This document shows, in pieces, positions 23,991-33,200 of a stretch of 64,000 nucleotides of DNA (positions are counted from its first letter, which is position 1; each line of letters opens with the position of its first letter). The stretch comes from an uncultured bacterium (GTDB lineage: Bacteria > Cyanobacteriota > Vampirovibrionia > Gastranaerophilales > Gastranaerophilaceae), in NCBI GenBank assembly GCA_902475545.1, contig CABRZP010000006.1, forward strand, positions 1-64,000, in the 5' to 3' direction. The notes under the pieces are model-generated. The model was not told the origin of the DNA. It worked only from the letters and a program-made list of their open reading frames with translations, and ran no database searches. The position numbers and the translations under genes are program-made.

Positions 23991-24509
23991 TCATATTGCT
24001 AGTATATTCTTTATCGTTAATCCAATGAGCAATTGTCTTTTATTCTCATTAAATACAAAAGCTTCATCTTCAGATATGGTTAAATTGATAGTCGCTAACT
24101 TTCCGGTTTTTGCATCATATTTTATTGTTTTTATGGGCTAGTTCATATTTTTTGTATCTAGCACTTCAATTGCTACACCTTTATAACCGTTTTTAGTCTT
24201 TTCATAATAGTATGCAAAATGTGGTAAATCTTTATATACAACGGCAATGGCTTTATAAGGAATCACTTTGAATAATTTTGCATTGAATTCTTGCATTGTT
24301 AAAATTTCATCCTTATTTATAGAAGCAACGAATAAAGAACGTTGAAAAGAAGGTACATCTGGAAATGGACACCACATATATACACCTTTAAATGCTTCTA
24401 CTCGTGCGTTTTCTTCTGCTGTATACGTAACTGTTGCTTTTAAAGGTTCTGCAAGTGTCGGTAAGCTTAATATAAAGACTATAAATAAGAGTATTATTTT
24501 ATATTTCAT
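23991..24509 (-). pseudogene. Signal-peptide protein gene interrupted by an in-frame TAG
   Basis: Starts at ATG 24509 (AGGT upstream) with a signal peptide (MKYKIILLFIVFILSLPTLA) and runs 123 codons to TAG at 24138-24140. The same frame then continues open for another 48 codons (PIKTIKYDAKTGKLATINLT...) to TGA at 23991. The downstream part has protein-like composition and reads naturally on from the upstream part, so the ancestral protein was about 172 aa. TAG ends other genes here, so reassignment is unlikely; a recent nonsense mutation is simplest. A shortened 123-aa product could still be made. Family unknown; probably exported. Confidence 0.6.
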
Positions 24510-24537
24510 TATGACCTACAATCTTTTAATATAAATA

Positions 24538-24572
24538 AAGAAGCCCTACTGGATTTTACAGTGGGGCTTCTT
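24538..24572 (-). terminator. Terminator of the larger adhesin gene
   Basis: 14-bp stem starting AAGAAGCCC at 24538, with one G-U pair and a 7-nt loop, 20 nt after the adhesin stop. On the minus strand it leads into TTTATTTATATT. Confidence 0.85.
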
Positions 24573-24591
24573 GGTATTTTGTTATCTTCTT

Positions 24592-27500
24592 CTAGTCGTT
24601 GAGTGCGATATTCATTGAATCTTCAAGTAATATGTTCAAGTATAGAAGTTTGTTTGCTGTTGCTTCATCTAAGTTAACGAACATTGCACCTGCTCTGTTT
24701 GTAGAAGCTGTTACGACTTTAACGTTAGCTTTGATATCTAAGTCTCCGTATGTGATGTGTACTGGTACAACGTCTCCAACGTTTAGTGTGTTGTTATGTT
24801 TTACTGCGATACCGCCTCTTGATACATCGATTAGTCCATTGATGTTTTGGTTTCTTTCAAGTGCAACAGGTGTTCTGCTGTCTGTTACATTGAATCTCAT
24901 ATATTGACGTTTGTCAATGTTGTCTACATTATTGTCATCAATTTTTCTTTGGATGTATGTTGAGCTTCCATCAATATTATACTGAGGAGTAACTGGTCTA
25001 TCCGGATTAGGGGTTGGCTCTGGATCCGGATCTGGCTCTGGGTCTGGATCTGGGTCCGGGTCTGGATCTGGATCTGGGTCTGGATCTGGATCTGGGTCTG
25101 GATCTGGGTCTGGATCTGGGTCTGGATCTGGGTCTGGATCTGGATCTGGGTCTGGATCTGGATCTGGATCTGGATCTGGAATTTCAAGTGGTGTTGCATC
25201 TACAATTTCATCATCTGGATCGACATCAGATGGTACTCCATCAAATATTCCATCGCCGTCACCTTCAGGATAATAGTAGTTTCTTTCAGTTTCGCCTCTA
25301 TCAATTCCTGTTACATCGTCAGGTCTTACAGCATGACCAGTTGGGATTTCAGTAGCTCCGATAACTTTGTTAGTTGAATTATCTCTTTCTTTAGAGAAAC
25401 CATCTTTGTTAAAGTGTGCTGCGATTCCATTTGCGTAAACATTGTCAGCTGTTACATCTAATGTTCCGTTGTCAAGAACTGCATTATCAATTCTTACTGT
25501 TGAACCTGCCCAAGCTTCATATCCGCCTTCAAGAACTTCTTCTGTTGGTCTGATATTGTGGTTGATATCAAGAGCTTTGACTTCAACTTTGTTAGGTAAG
25601 ATTTCTGATTTATGATCATCTTTATCATAACGACCATCGAATTCATAGCCATCGTGATGTGGTCCAAAGTAGTCATTCATTGTACCGTTTTCATCTTTAA
25701 TGATGCCTGTAGAATCATCAATGTGACCTAAGTTTTTGATATGCATTTCTTTACCTCTGGTAACGATTTTCATATCACCTTCGGCTGTAATATTATCGAT
25801 AGTTGTGTTACCTGCGAATTCAACATCTAAGTCGCCTTCTCTGGCAATCATTGTACAAACTTTATTTGTATCAACTTCTTTATCTCTGCCATAGTTTGCA
25901 TCATTGAAGCTATTTTCTTTTAAATAGATGTTTTCGTTAGCTAAAGCATCCATACTATGGCCTTCTTTAGCACCGGTTTGGATAAATGTAACCTTGTTAT
26001 CTTTAGAACCAATGCTTCCGTTAGCGATTAAAGAAATGCCTTTGCCTTCAATGTTTGTTCTAGAGTTGTCATCAGGTCTGGCATTAATCATATTGTAACG
26101 TCTGCCGCTATCTTTACCTGCGTTCTCTCCGCCTAAGATGTGACCTAAATCATCAACAGTTAGGATAACATTACCATCAGCCTTAATAGTATCAATATTC
26201 ATATCTGAGTCAATAGCTGCATAGTTGATAACTAAGTCATCAGGTCTGTTAACTTTATTAGTTGATTCTTTAACTTTACCTTTGATATTAGCATTGATAG
26301 ATTTAGTGAAATCTCTAGATCCGTTTGCCATTGGACCAACACCTGTACAACCTGAACCGGTACAAGCTTTTTGTTGAACTTCTTCACCGATAGAACCGTC
26401 GTTAGCAACGATAGTTAAATCTCCGCCTGCATTTAACAATGTTTTAATTACACCGTAGTTAAGAACACTGCCGTTATTAGTATTGATATCTATATTTTTA
26501 CCAGCTGTTACATAGTTGTTATTATCAGTGTTGTCACCAATTACAATGTTACCGTTTTTGCTGTTAATAGCTACATTATTTTTACCGTTAACTAAGCCTT
26601 GAATATTAACATTACCGGCTTTTTCATCTTTGTTGTAAAGACCTTCGGTTCTTTTTTCTGCAATATTGTTATTGATGGTTACGTTATTACCAGTAACTCT
26701 ACCTTTTGATGCAATTAAGATACCGTTAGCACCGGAGTTAGTCATTGTTACATCATCAACAGCATTTACGTTACCATAAACATTTAATCCGTTTTGACCT
26801 TTATTTTCAATGTTTAAATATCCAGAAGGACCATGTTCGCCATCAATGATACCTTGATTAACATTACCATTGATATTAAGGCCGTTAACTCCGCCTTCAT
26901 TGTTGTATAAGTTACCAACAATAACATCAACTGTACCATCAATGTTCATACCGTTGTGTCCGTTGTTAGTAATTGTTGCATTATCAGCTACAACGTGTCC
27001 TGTTTTTGTTACGTTTAAACCGCCTGCTCCGTTATTAGTAATATATGTATTGCCAACAGTTCCTCTAACATTACCGTTAATGTCGAATTTGCCATTTTCA
27101 TTTAGCATTGTTAGATTACCGTTTTCGTTAGTAACAGAACCATCAACAATGAAGTCTGTTCCATTGTTAGTGTATGTGCTATTGCCAACGTTGTAGATAG
27201 TACCGCCAACATTTAACGCTCCGGCATTGTTAGTAACTAAAGCATTACCAACGTTAGTAACATTACCGTTAAGATTCATACCATTAGCACCAGAGTTAGT
27301 GAATTCTAATCCTTCAGCCTCGATAGTAGCACCGTTATTAACGTTGAAACCAGCATTACCAGTGTTATTCATAGTTAATTTACCGGTAGTGTTTTTGATT
27401 CTACCGTTAACATTTAAACCACCGGCACCGTTGTTAGTAATATTGGTAGCTCCAGCATTTTGAACTGTACCATTGATGTCAAATTTGCCATTTTTATTAG

Positions 27501-30006
27501 TCATAGCTAATTGACCATTTCTGTTAGTAACAGTACCATTTACAATAAAGTCAGTACCATTATTAGTAAATGTAGCATCTCCAGTATTATCAAAAGCTCC
27601 ACCAATATTAAGAGCTCCAGCATTATTATTAACTAAAGCGTTTCCAACGTTAGTAACATTACCGTTGATGTTCATTCCAGCAGCACCGGTATTAGTCATT
27701 TTTAAACCTTGTGCATTAATCTTGCCGGTTTGAGCTATATTGAAACCTTGAGCTCCATTGTTTGTCATATCAAGTAAACCGTTTCTATTGTTAATAGTTC
27801 CGTTTACATTTAAAGCTGTAGCATTTTCACTGTTAATGAAAGTAGCATCTCCAGTGTTGTCAAAAGCTCCACCAATATTAAGAGCTCCGGCATTGTTAGT
27901 AACTAAAGCGTTTCCAACGTTAGTAACATTACCGTTAAGATTCATACCATTAGCACCAGAGTTAGTGAATTCTAATCCTTCAGCCTCGATAGTAGCACCG
28001 TTATTAACGTTGAAACCAGCATTACCAGTGTTATTCATAGTTAATTTACCGGTAGTGTTTTTGATTCTACCGTTAACATTTAAACCACCGGCACCGTTGT
28101 TAGTAATATTGGTAGCTCCAGCATTTTGAACTGTACCATTGATGTCAAATTTGCCATTTTTATTGGTCATAGCTAATTGACCATTTCTGTTAGTAACAGA
28201 ACCATCAATAATAAAGTCAGTACCATTATTAGTAAATGTAGCGTTACCAGTATTGTCAAATGTTCCGCCAACATTTAAAGCCCCGGCTTCATTAAGAACA
28301 GTAGCATTGCCAACGTTAGTAACATTACCGTTGATGTTCATACCTGCAGCACCGGTATTAGTCATTTTTAAACCTTGTGCTTTTATAGTCCCTGTAGTTT
28401 GAACATCAAATCCTTCAGGTCCTTTGTTAGTCATATCAAGTATGCCATTTTTGTTGGTAATATTACCTTTAACAGTCAAACCTGTTGCTGTTGCTTCGTT
28501 AAGAATAGTTGCATCGCCAGTATTATCGAAAGTTCCATCAAGAACCATTCCACCTGCAGTATTTAGAAGATTAGCAGCTCCGGTATTAGTAATTGTACCA
28601 TTTAGATTCATTCCTCCAATACCATTGTTGGTCATATTTAGTCCGTTAGAAGTTAATTGACCACCGTTTACGTGTAATCCATCTCTACCATTATTTAAGT
28701 AAGTAGCAGTGCCACCGGCATTGATATTACCGGAAATATGCATACCATCAACACCATGAACAGTGTTAGTAACCTCAAGGTCACCTGTAGTATTAACAGT
28801 ACCTGCAATATTTAAAGCTCCGGTTTGATTGTCTCCGGTAACAGTTTCATTACCTTCATAACCATTTAAAATAACAGCATTGCCATCGTGGTTAATAAGA
28901 GCAGTATTTGTGATATCTAATCCGTTACCACCTCTGTTCTTAATTTTTAAATCACCTTTAGTATCAATTTTACCAGCGATAGATAATTTAGTATTTCTAT
29001 CGTCAACGTAATCATTGTATGGGTTATTAGTAATTAAAGTATATCCATCATTTTTAATATATCCTGTGTCAGTAACAGTTAAATTGCCTTTGTTATTGGA
29101 AATGTTAACGGTTCCTTTAGCATTTGCAACTTTACCAGAAATGGTAATGCCATTTGCACCAGAATCAATATTGGTGATTCTAATACCACTCTGATCATTA
29201 ACCTTAGTTCCATTAGAACCAGTAGCATAGTTAACTAAGTTACCTTGAACGTTAACACCTTGTGAAGATTTGATATAAATTTGTCCGAATTCATCACTTG
29301 CGAATTCGCTACCAACATTTACATTTTCTGTTTTTACTAAATTATTGAATAAAGTGTTAGCTTGATCAAGTGATTCTATTTTTGTCATTTTACCGGCATT
29401 AATACCGCTAATGACACCCGCATTTTGTCCGATATTAACATTACCGCCGATTAAATCAACTCCGCCAGCTGATAGAATTTTACCGTTAATTGTAATGTTT
29501 CCGCCATTACCATTAATTAAGTCTTTGTCTTGATTTATGTAGCGTTCAACATTTGAGAAATTAGTTTTGTCAAAACCGCTGTAAGTTCCACTATCAGGAG
29601 CATAAACACCTAAAGAACCAACGTTTAAAACGCCTGAAGCTCCAACAACCATACCGTTTGGAGAAATAAATACAGCTTTACCGTTGTAGAAATTATTGCC
29701 TCTAACAGAGTTTAAAATACCATTAACTAAAACCTGATTATCAACTAAGTTTACAAAAGTATTAATATCAGCAAAATTAAGGTTTGCGATATCTCCAGCA
29801 TCAAGATTGAAGTTGTTATAGTGTCTGAAACCAACATCTCCATTGTGTTTTGTTGGGTCAATGTTGAATGTTCCATGACCGCCGTTTGTAATACCGGTTA
29901 TGTTACTGGCAAAAACACTCAAGGTCATAGTTTGCTGAATCATAAATAAACCAGTCAATAAAAAAGCGATTGTTCTTCTTTGATTCTTTCTACTTTTTCT
30001 CGTCAT
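24592..30006 (-). CDS. Giant filamentous haemagglutinin-like adhesin with Asp-Pro stalk and C-terminal PilZ domain
   Basis: 1804 aa. Domains: signal peptide 1-33 (basic, then AFLLTGLFMIQQT, cut near VFA); an FHA/TPS-like N-terminal region to about 330 (VDLIGGNVNIGQNAGVISG); many degenerate NxG beta-helix repeats to about 1150, with a 222-aa unit duplicated; a module with two cysteines (KACTGSGCTG) shared with the paralogue; an acidic segment; about 28 Asp-Pro pairs at about 1610-1665; and a PilZ domain over the last 120 residues, with RQYMR at about 1700 and DVSRGG at about 1727, the RxxxR and (D/N)xSxxG motifs that bind c-di-GMP. A surface fibre with a nominally cytosolic second-messenger domain is odd. 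RBS AAAGGAT before ATG 30006. Related to leukotoxin LktA-type filamentous adhesins by style. Confidence 0.85.
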   Translation of the reverse strand: MTRKSRKNQRRTIAFLLTGLFMIQQTMTLSVFASNITGITNGGHGTFNIDPTKHNGDVGFRHYNNFNLDAGDIANLNFADINTFVNLVDNQVLVNGILNSVRGNNFYNGKAVFISPNGMVVGASGVLNVGSLGVYAPDSGTYSGFDKTNFSNVERYINQDKDLINGNGGNITINGKILSAGGVDLIGGNVNIGQNAGVISGINAGKMTKIESLDQANTLFNNLVKTENVNVGSEFASDEFGQIYIKSSQGVNVQGNLVNYATGSNGTKVNDQSGIRITNIDSGANGITISGKVANAKGTVNISNNKGNLTVTDTGYIKNDGYTLITNNPYNDYVDDRNTKLSIAGKIDTKGDLKIKNRGGNGLDITNTALINHDGNAVILNGYEGNETVTGDNQTGALNIAGTVNTTGDLEVTNTVHGVDGMHISGNINAGGTATYLNNGRDGLHVNGGQLTSNGLNMTNNGIGGMNLNGTITNTGAANLLNTAGGMVLDGTFDNTGDATILNEATATGLTVKGNITNKNGILDMTNKGPEGFDVQTTGTIKAQGLKMTNTGAAGMNINGNVTNVGNATVLNEAGALNVGGTFDNTGNATFTNNGTDFIIDGSVTNRNGQLAMTNKNGKFDINGTVQNAGATNITNNGAGGLNVNGRIKNTTGKLTMNNTGNAGFNVNNGATIEAEGLEFTNSGANGMNLNGNVTNVGNALVTNNAGALNIGGAFDNTGDATFINSENATALNVNGTINNRNGLLDMTNNGAQGFNIAQTGKINAQGLKMTNTGAAGMNINGNVTNVGNALVNNNAGALNIGGAFDNTGDATFTNNGTDFIVNGTVTNRNGQLAMTNKNGKFDINGTVQNAGATNITNNGAGGLNVNGRIKNTTGKLTMNNTGNAGFNVNNGATIEAEGLEFTNSGANGMNLNGNVTNVGNALVTNNAGALNVGGTIYNVGNSTYTNNGTDFIVDGSVTNENGNLTMLNENGKFDINGNVRGTVGNTYITNNGAGGLNVTKTGHVVADNATITNNGHNGMNIDGTVDVIVGNLYNNEGGVNGLNINGNVNQGIIDGEHGPSGYLNIENKGQNGLNVYGNVNAVDDVTMTNSGANGILIASKGRVTGNNVTINNNIAEKRTEGLYNKDEKAGNVNIQGLVNGKNNVAINSKNGNIVIGDNTDNNNYVTAGKNIDINTNNGSVLNYGVIKTLLNAGGDLTIVANDGSIGEEVQQKACTGSGCTGVGPMANGSRDFTKSINANIKGKVKESTNKVNRPDDLVINYAAIDSDMNIDTIKADGNVILTVDDLGHILGGENAGKDSGRRYNMINARPDDNSRTNIEGKGISLIANGSIGSKDNKVTFIQTGAKEGHSMDALANENIYLKENSFNDANYGRDKEVDTNKVCTMIAREGDLDVEFAGNTTIDNITAEGDMKIVTRGKEMHIKNLGHIDDSTGIIKDENGTMNDYFGPHHDGYEFDGRYDKDDHKSEILPNKVEVKALDINHNIRPTEEVLEGGYEAWAGSTVRIDNAVLDNGTLDVTADNVYANGIAAHFNKDGFSKERDNSTNKVIGATEIPTGHAVRPDDVTGIDRGETERNYYYPEGDGDGIFDGVPSDVDPDDEIVDATPLEIPDPDPDPDPDPDPDPDPDPDPDPDPDPDPDPDPDPDPDPDPDPDPDPEPDPDPEPTPNPDRPVTPQYNIDGSSTYIQRKIDDNNVDNIDKRQYMRFNVTDSRTPVALERNQNINGLIDVSRGGIAVKHNNTLNVGDVVPVHITYGDLDIKANVKVVTASTNRAGAMFVNLDEATANKLLYLNILLEDSMNIALND
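25013..25183 (-). repeat. Asp-Pro dipeptide stalk repeat
   Basis: About 28 hexamers of the type GGATCT/GGGTCT on the plus strand, coding (Asp-Pro)n on the minus strand. Length changes would stay in frame. Confidence 0.9.
27225..28240 (-). repeat. 666-bp-period duplication inside the adhesin
   Basis: 27225-27574 and 27891-28240 are nearly identical over 350 bp at an exact offset of 666 bp (222 codons). A smaller related block recurs at an offset of 270 bp (27575 and 27845). These show recent in-frame expansion of the beta-helix. Confidence 0.85.
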
Positions 30007-30172
30007 GTTCTATCCTTTCATATATTTATATTCTGATTGATTTTTCTATAAACCTATTATATTTTGAGCAATTGTCATGTTTTTCAAACACAATATGTAT
30101 TAATAAACGGCTTATTTTTGAAAAAATTCAGCATAATGTTACAATAATTTATAATTGTTTACAAAAGTTAAG

Positions 30173-30212
30173 AATATTAACAGGTAGAAAATTTTTCCTA
30201 CCTGTTAATATT
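30173..30212 (-). terminator. Terminator after the smaller adhesin gene
   Basis: A perfect 15-bp stem (AATATTAACAGGTAG and complement) with a 10-nt loop, starting 8 nt after the stop of the 1389-aa adhesin. The T-run is weak, so it may instead stabilise the mRNA end. It separates the two adhesin genes into independent units. Confidence 0.7.
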
Positions 30213-30219
30213 TGTTCTT

Positions 30220-33200
30220 TTATTTTTGTGAAATGTTATTTACATCATCCAATATCATATTGAGATATAATAATTGGTTTGCTGTTGCTTGATCCAGATT
30301 TACAAACATTGCTCCGGCTCTAGTTGTTGTTGCTGATACAACTTTTACATCAGCCTTGATGTCGAGTCCGCCGTAGGATATATGTACCGGAATAACATCT
30401 CCAACATTTAAGTTGTTGTTATGTTTTACTGAGATTCCGCCTCTTGATACATCAAGTAGAGCTTCTACTCCGTGTCCCGGTTCTAATCCTATAGGGTTTT
30501 TGTTGCTGGATACTTGATATCTCATATATTGACGTTTATCGATAGAATCTACGCTGTCATCTAATATTTTTCTTTGGATGAATGTGTGTCTTCCATCGGC
30601 ATCATCATCAATGTCAATGTCAGAATCTGAGTCAGTGTCAGTATCAGTGTCAGTATCAGTGTCTGTATCAGTGTCTGTATCAGTGTCTGTGTCTGTGTCT
30701 GTGTCTGTGTCTGTGTCTGTGTCTGTGTCTGTGTCTGTATCTGTGTCTGTGTCTGTGTCTGTATCTGTATCAGTATCAGTATCAGTGTCAGTGTCAGTGT
30801 CAGTGTCTGTATCTGTATCAGTATCAGTATCTGTATCAGTATCAGTATCTGTATCAGTATCAGTATCAGTATCAGTATCTGTATCAGTGTCTGTATCAGT
30901 ATCAGTATCAGTATCAGTATCAGTATCAGTATCAGTATCTGTGTCAGTGTCAGTGTCAGTGTCAGTGTCAGTGTCAGTGTCAGTGTCAGTGTCTGTGTCT
31001 GTGTCTGTGTCTGTATCAGTGTCTGTATCAGTGTCTGTGTCAGTATCAGTATCAGTATCTGTATCAGTGTCTGTATCAGTGTCTGTGTCAGTATCAGTAT
31101 CAGTATCTGTATCTGTATCTGTGTCAGGGTCTTCCAGTTCTAATGGAGTATCATCTACTGTACCATCATCATCATCTACATCAGATTCTTCTCCATCAAA
31201 TGTTCCGTCACCATCTCCAGGGTGTTCATAATAATTTCTTTCATGTTCATCTCTGCCAACACCTTCGACATCGTCAGGTTCGACTCTATGGCCTGTTGGT
31301 ATTCCATCAGAACCGATAACACGATTTGTACTGTCGTCGGCTTCTTTTGTATACCCATCTTTTCCAAAGTCTACATGAATTCCATTTGCATAGATGTTAT
31401 CAGCTGTAATATCTAATTTTCCATTATCTAAAACAGCGTTATTAAGTCTTACTGTAGAGTTTGCCCAAGCATAATATCCACCGTCAATATATTCTCCGTC
31501 AGGTCTTAGATTTTTATTGATATCTAATGCTTTTAGGATAACATTGTTTGGTAGAATTTCATGTTTGTAGTCATCTTTATCATAACCTTTGTCGAATTCG
31601 TATCCGTCATGGTGAGGTCCAAAATAATCTTCACCATTGATTAGAGCAGGATCTTCAATATGACCTAAGTTATTAATTGTTAAGTTTGAACCTCTTGTAA
31701 TGATTGTTAAATCACCTTCTGCTGTAACATTGTCAATAGTAGTGTTACCGGCAAATTCAAGATACATATCGCCTTCTCTGGCAATCATTGAGCAAACTGA
31801 GTTATTTTTTACTTCTTTATCTTTTCCATAATTTGGATCATTATAACTATTTTCTTTTAAGTAGATATTTTCATTAGCTAAGCCATCCATTTTATAGTTT
31901 TCTGCATCAGTTTGAATAAATGTTACCATATTATCTTTAGAACCAATGCTGCCATTAGCAATTAAAGAAATACCCTTGCCTTCAATGTTTGTTCCGCCAT
32001 TAGAATTAGCATTAATCATGTTATAGCGTTTTCCGCTTCCTTTTGCAGCATTTTCACCACCCATGATATGTCCTAAATCATCTACGGTTAAGATAACTCT
32101 GCCATTAGCTTTAATTGAATCAATATTCATATCAGAATCAATAGCTGCATAATTAATAACTAAATCATCCGGTTTGTTAACTTTATTTGTTGATTCTTTA
32201 ACTTTACCTTTAATATTGGCATTAATTGACTTAGTAAAATCACGAGAACCATCAGATTTTGGTCCAATACCTGTGCATCCTGAACCTGTGCAAGCTTTTT
32301 GTTGAACTTCTTCACCAATTGAACCGTCGTTAGCAACGATAGTCAAATCTCCACCTGCGTTAAGTAGAGTTTTGATAACACCATAGTTAAGTACGCTGCC
32401 ATTATTAGTATTAATATTTATATTTTTATCAGCTTTTACGTAATTATTATTATCTGTGTTATCACCGATTACGATATTACCGTTTTTGCTGTTAATAGTA
32501 ACATTATTTTTAGCATGAATATTGCCTTTGATATTAACGTTACCAACTTTTTCATCTTTATTGTAAAGACCTTCTGTTCTCTTTTCAGAGATAGTATTAT
32601 TAATTTCAATATCTTTATTACCGGTTATTTTAGCAGATGAATCAATTAAAATACCATTAGCACCGGTATTTGTCATTGTTAATTTGTCATTTGAATGAAC
32701 TAAGCCTGTTACATTTAAACCATCATCACCGGCATTTAATATATCTGTTGTTGTTCCATTATTAGTAACTTTACCATCAATATTTAAATGACCTGCTTTT
32801 TGGTTATCAATAACCAGTTTACCATTACTATTTGTAATAGTACCGTCAATATTTAAATCTTTACTGTTATCTGTATTTGTAAATGTTGCATCTCCTGTAT
32901 TTACAAATGTTCCGCCTAGATTTAATGCTCCGGCTTTATTTGTTACAGTTGCAGTGCCAACGTTAGTTGCATTACCATTGATAGTTAAACCACCAATACC
33001 TGTATTTAACATTTCTAAATTGTTAGATGCTAGTTTTCCTGTTTCTGTAACAGTTAATCCGCCTTTACCGTGGTTTGTATAAGTAGATTTACCATTGCTG
33101 TTGATAGTACCGGAAATATTCATACCATCAACACCATGAGTACTGTTAGTAACATCAAGGTTACCTGTAGTATTAACAGTACCTGCGATATTTAATCCTC

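Noticed and set aside
23991..24140. TAG reassigned as a sense codon
   Set aside because: Other genes here (the 1804-aa adhesin, the 587-aa protein) end normally at TAG, and no suppressor tRNA is visible.
27227..28129. Plus-strand open frames opposite the adhesin repeats
   Set aside because: They repeat at 666 bp like the adhesin itself and are its antisense shadows.
30578..31319. Long plus-strand frames of Ser-Val or Cys-Gln-Tyr repeats
   Set aside because: They are the antisense and shifted readings of the Asp-Thr stalk of the adhesin; they have no ribosome site and no sensible start.
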